A DNA stretch of 5,840 bases from Anaerolineae bacterium (GTDB lineage Bacteria; Chloroflexota; Anaerolineae; J102), in the NCBI GenBank assembly GCA_015493675.1, contig WGCR01000101.1, positions 1 through 5,840 of the forward strand, read 5' to 3'. Each line of letters begins with the position of its first letter. The first letter of the stretch is position 1. Below are positions 4,817 to 5,840 of the stretch, one piece after another. The notes beneath the pieces were generated by a model, which was not told where the DNA came from, ran no database searches, and saw only the letters and a list, made by a program, of their open reading frames with translations. Both the position numbers and the translations under genes were made by a program.

Positions 4817-5840
4817 ATGCCCGTATTTGATTTCGACACCCCTATCAATCGCCGCTATACCGACAGCTATAAATGGCGTCAGCCCGATGATGTGTTGCCC
4901 ATGTGGGTGGCCGACACCGACTTTTTGGCCCCACCCGCGGTCATCGAAGCGCTGCGGCGGCGGGTGGAACAGGGCGTCTTCGGCTATCATTACGAAAGTC
5001 CCACCTTGCGCCAGACGGTCATCGACTGGGTGGCTGAACGCTACCACTGGCAGATCGAGCCGGATTGGATTATCTTTCCGCCCGATGTGGTGCGAGGCAT
5101 GAACTGGGCGGCCCAGGCTGTGGCCGAGCCGGGCGATGCAGTGCTGCTGCAATCGCCGGTGTACGGGCCATTTTTCGAAATCCCGAAAAATGGCGGTTTT
5201 TTGCTGCAAGATGCACCCCTGACGCCCAATGCGGTCGGGCGTTACGAGCTGGATATGGCGGCGATGGCGGCAGCAGTCACGCCCGAGACCAAAGCTTTCC
5301 TCCTGTGCAATCCGCAGAACCCCACGGGCCGGGTTTTCACCCGCCCGGAGCTGGAAACCCTGGCCGAATTCTGTCTGGCGCGCGGGATCACGGTGCTGGC
5401 TGACGAAATCCACGCGGATCTGATTTACAGCGAATCGCAGCACATCCCCATCGCCGCCCTCAATCCCGACATCGCCCGGAACACCATCACCTTCATTGCG
5501 CCCAGCAAGACCTTCAATGTAGCCGGGCTCAAGGCGTCGGTGGGGATCATTCCGAATCCCGAGTTGCGGAAAAAGATGGACCGGGCCAGTCGCGGCGTCA
5601 TTCCTCCCGTCAACCTGCTGGGAATGGTGGCCATGGAAGCGGCTTATAGCGAGGGCGGGCCGTGGCTGGACGCGCTACGCGCGTATCTTCAGGCCAATCG
5701 GGATTATCTGCTGGCGTTCATTGCCGATGGCGGCTTTCCGGGCGTGCGCATGGCCCGACCGGAGGGCACCTTCCTGGCCTGGCTGGATTTCCGTGACACC
5801 CCGTGGGCCGATGCTCCGGCCAAACACATCCGTGATAAAG
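4817..5840 (+). CDS. patB: PatB/MalY-type PLP-dependent C-S lyase (partial, 3' end cut by window)
   Basis: A fold-type I PLP enzyme, probably a cystathionine beta-lyase that splits cystathionine or related thioethers into a thiol, pyruvate and ammonia in the cytoplasm. 341 codons are present; relatives are about 390 residues, so some 50 are missing, including the C-terminal substrate-binding Arg region. Visible family motifs are 'LPMWVADTDF' (27-36, with T34 where Met is usual), 'FGYHYESP' (55-62), 'SPVYGPF' (113-119), 'CNPQNPTGR' (164-172), 'ADEIHADLIY' (195-204) and 'APSKTFNVAGLKAS' (228-241). K231 is the expected PLP Schiff-base lysine, D196 the expected pyridine-nitrogen partner, and N168 and Y204 expected cofactor contacts. 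The 'YSEGGPWLDAL' region (277-287) is also typical. The start has GAGG 7 nt upstream. The gene is divergent from the membrane operon. The symbol is by family resemblance; a related aminotransferase activity cannot be ruled out. Confidence 0.92.
   Translation, partial: MPVFDFDTPINRRYTDSYKWRQPDDVLPMWVADTDFLAPPAVIEALRRRVEQGVFGYHYESPTLRQTVIDWVAERYHWQIEPDWIIFPPDVVRGMNWAAQAVAEPGDAVLLQSPVYGPFFEIPKNGGFLLQDAPLTPNAVGRYELDMAAMAAAVTPETKAFLLCNPQNPTGRVFTRPELETLAEFCLARGITVLADEIHADLIYSESQHIPIAALNPDIARNTITFIAPSKTFNVAGLKASVGIIPNPELRKKMDRASRGVIPPVNLLGMVAMEAAYSEGGPWLDALRAYLQANRDYLLAFIADGGFPGVRMARPEGTFLAWLDFRDTPWADAPAKHIRDK
5167..5202 (+). terminator. Terminator-like hairpin inside the C-S lyase gene
   Basis: A perfect 11-bp inverted repeat, 5167-5177 (GCCATTTTTCG) with 5184-5194 (CGAAAAATGGC), encloses a 6-nt loop (AAATCC). 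After two G residues comes T6 (5197-5202). This is the shape of an intrinsic terminator on the plus strand, but it lies within coding sequence (codons about 117-129). The stem is AT-rich in its middle and the T tract is offset by 2 nt, so its strength is doubtful. It could cause partial termination or RNA pausing, or be a coincidence of Phe, Lys and Asn codons. Confidence 0.4.

Noticed and set aside
4790..5443. Minus-strand open frame of 217 codons opposite the C-S lyase
   Set aside because: The plus-strand frame carries every PatB/MalY motif including the PLP lysine; the opposite frame shows none.

Overview
The window looks like chromosomal DNA from a GC-rich bacterium, read mostly on the minus strand. 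The gene content (DUF4350 and DUF4129 membrane proteins beside paralogous multi-spanning proteins with an N-terminal 'LS(L/M)GELLDxTFRIYR' motif) recalls clusters common in Chloroflexota and some Actinobacteriota. A Chloroflexota origin is a tentative inference from gene families only; there is no rRNA or other marker here.

Layout: positions 1-226 hold no convincing gene but carry several short perfect stem-loops. Positions 227-4601 are a tightly packed four-gene minus-strand operon. In transcription order it encodes membrane protein A (4601-3513), its paralogue B (3481-2420), a DUF4129 protein C (2433-1420) and a DUF4350 protein D (1423-227). A and B are 31 nt apart, B and C overlap by 14 nt, and C and D overlap in an ATGA. 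Positions 4602-4816 are an AT-rich divergent promoter region. From 4817 to the right edge runs a plus-strand PatB/MalY-type PLP-dependent C-S lyase, truncated by the window end.

How they may work together: all four operon products are predicted to be membrane-embedded or membrane-anchored. C and D resemble the partners usually found beside MoxR ATPase and DUF58 genes, but neither of those lies in the window. A and B resemble the membrane domain found in some glycerophosphodiester phosphodiesterases, without any phosphodiesterase catalytic domain. A membrane-associated assembly is a reasonable inference; its substrate is unknown. The C-S lyase is divergently transcribed and probably metabolically unrelated (methionine and sulfur amino acid metabolism).

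The points most worth a second look are a 75-bp tandem duplication encoding two 25-residue charged repeats at the C-terminus of B, a terminator-like hairpin with a T6 run inside the lyase gene, the divergence of the A and B tails, and the absence of MoxR and DUF58 genes next to C and D. I saw no clear new defence, mobile or CRISPR system.
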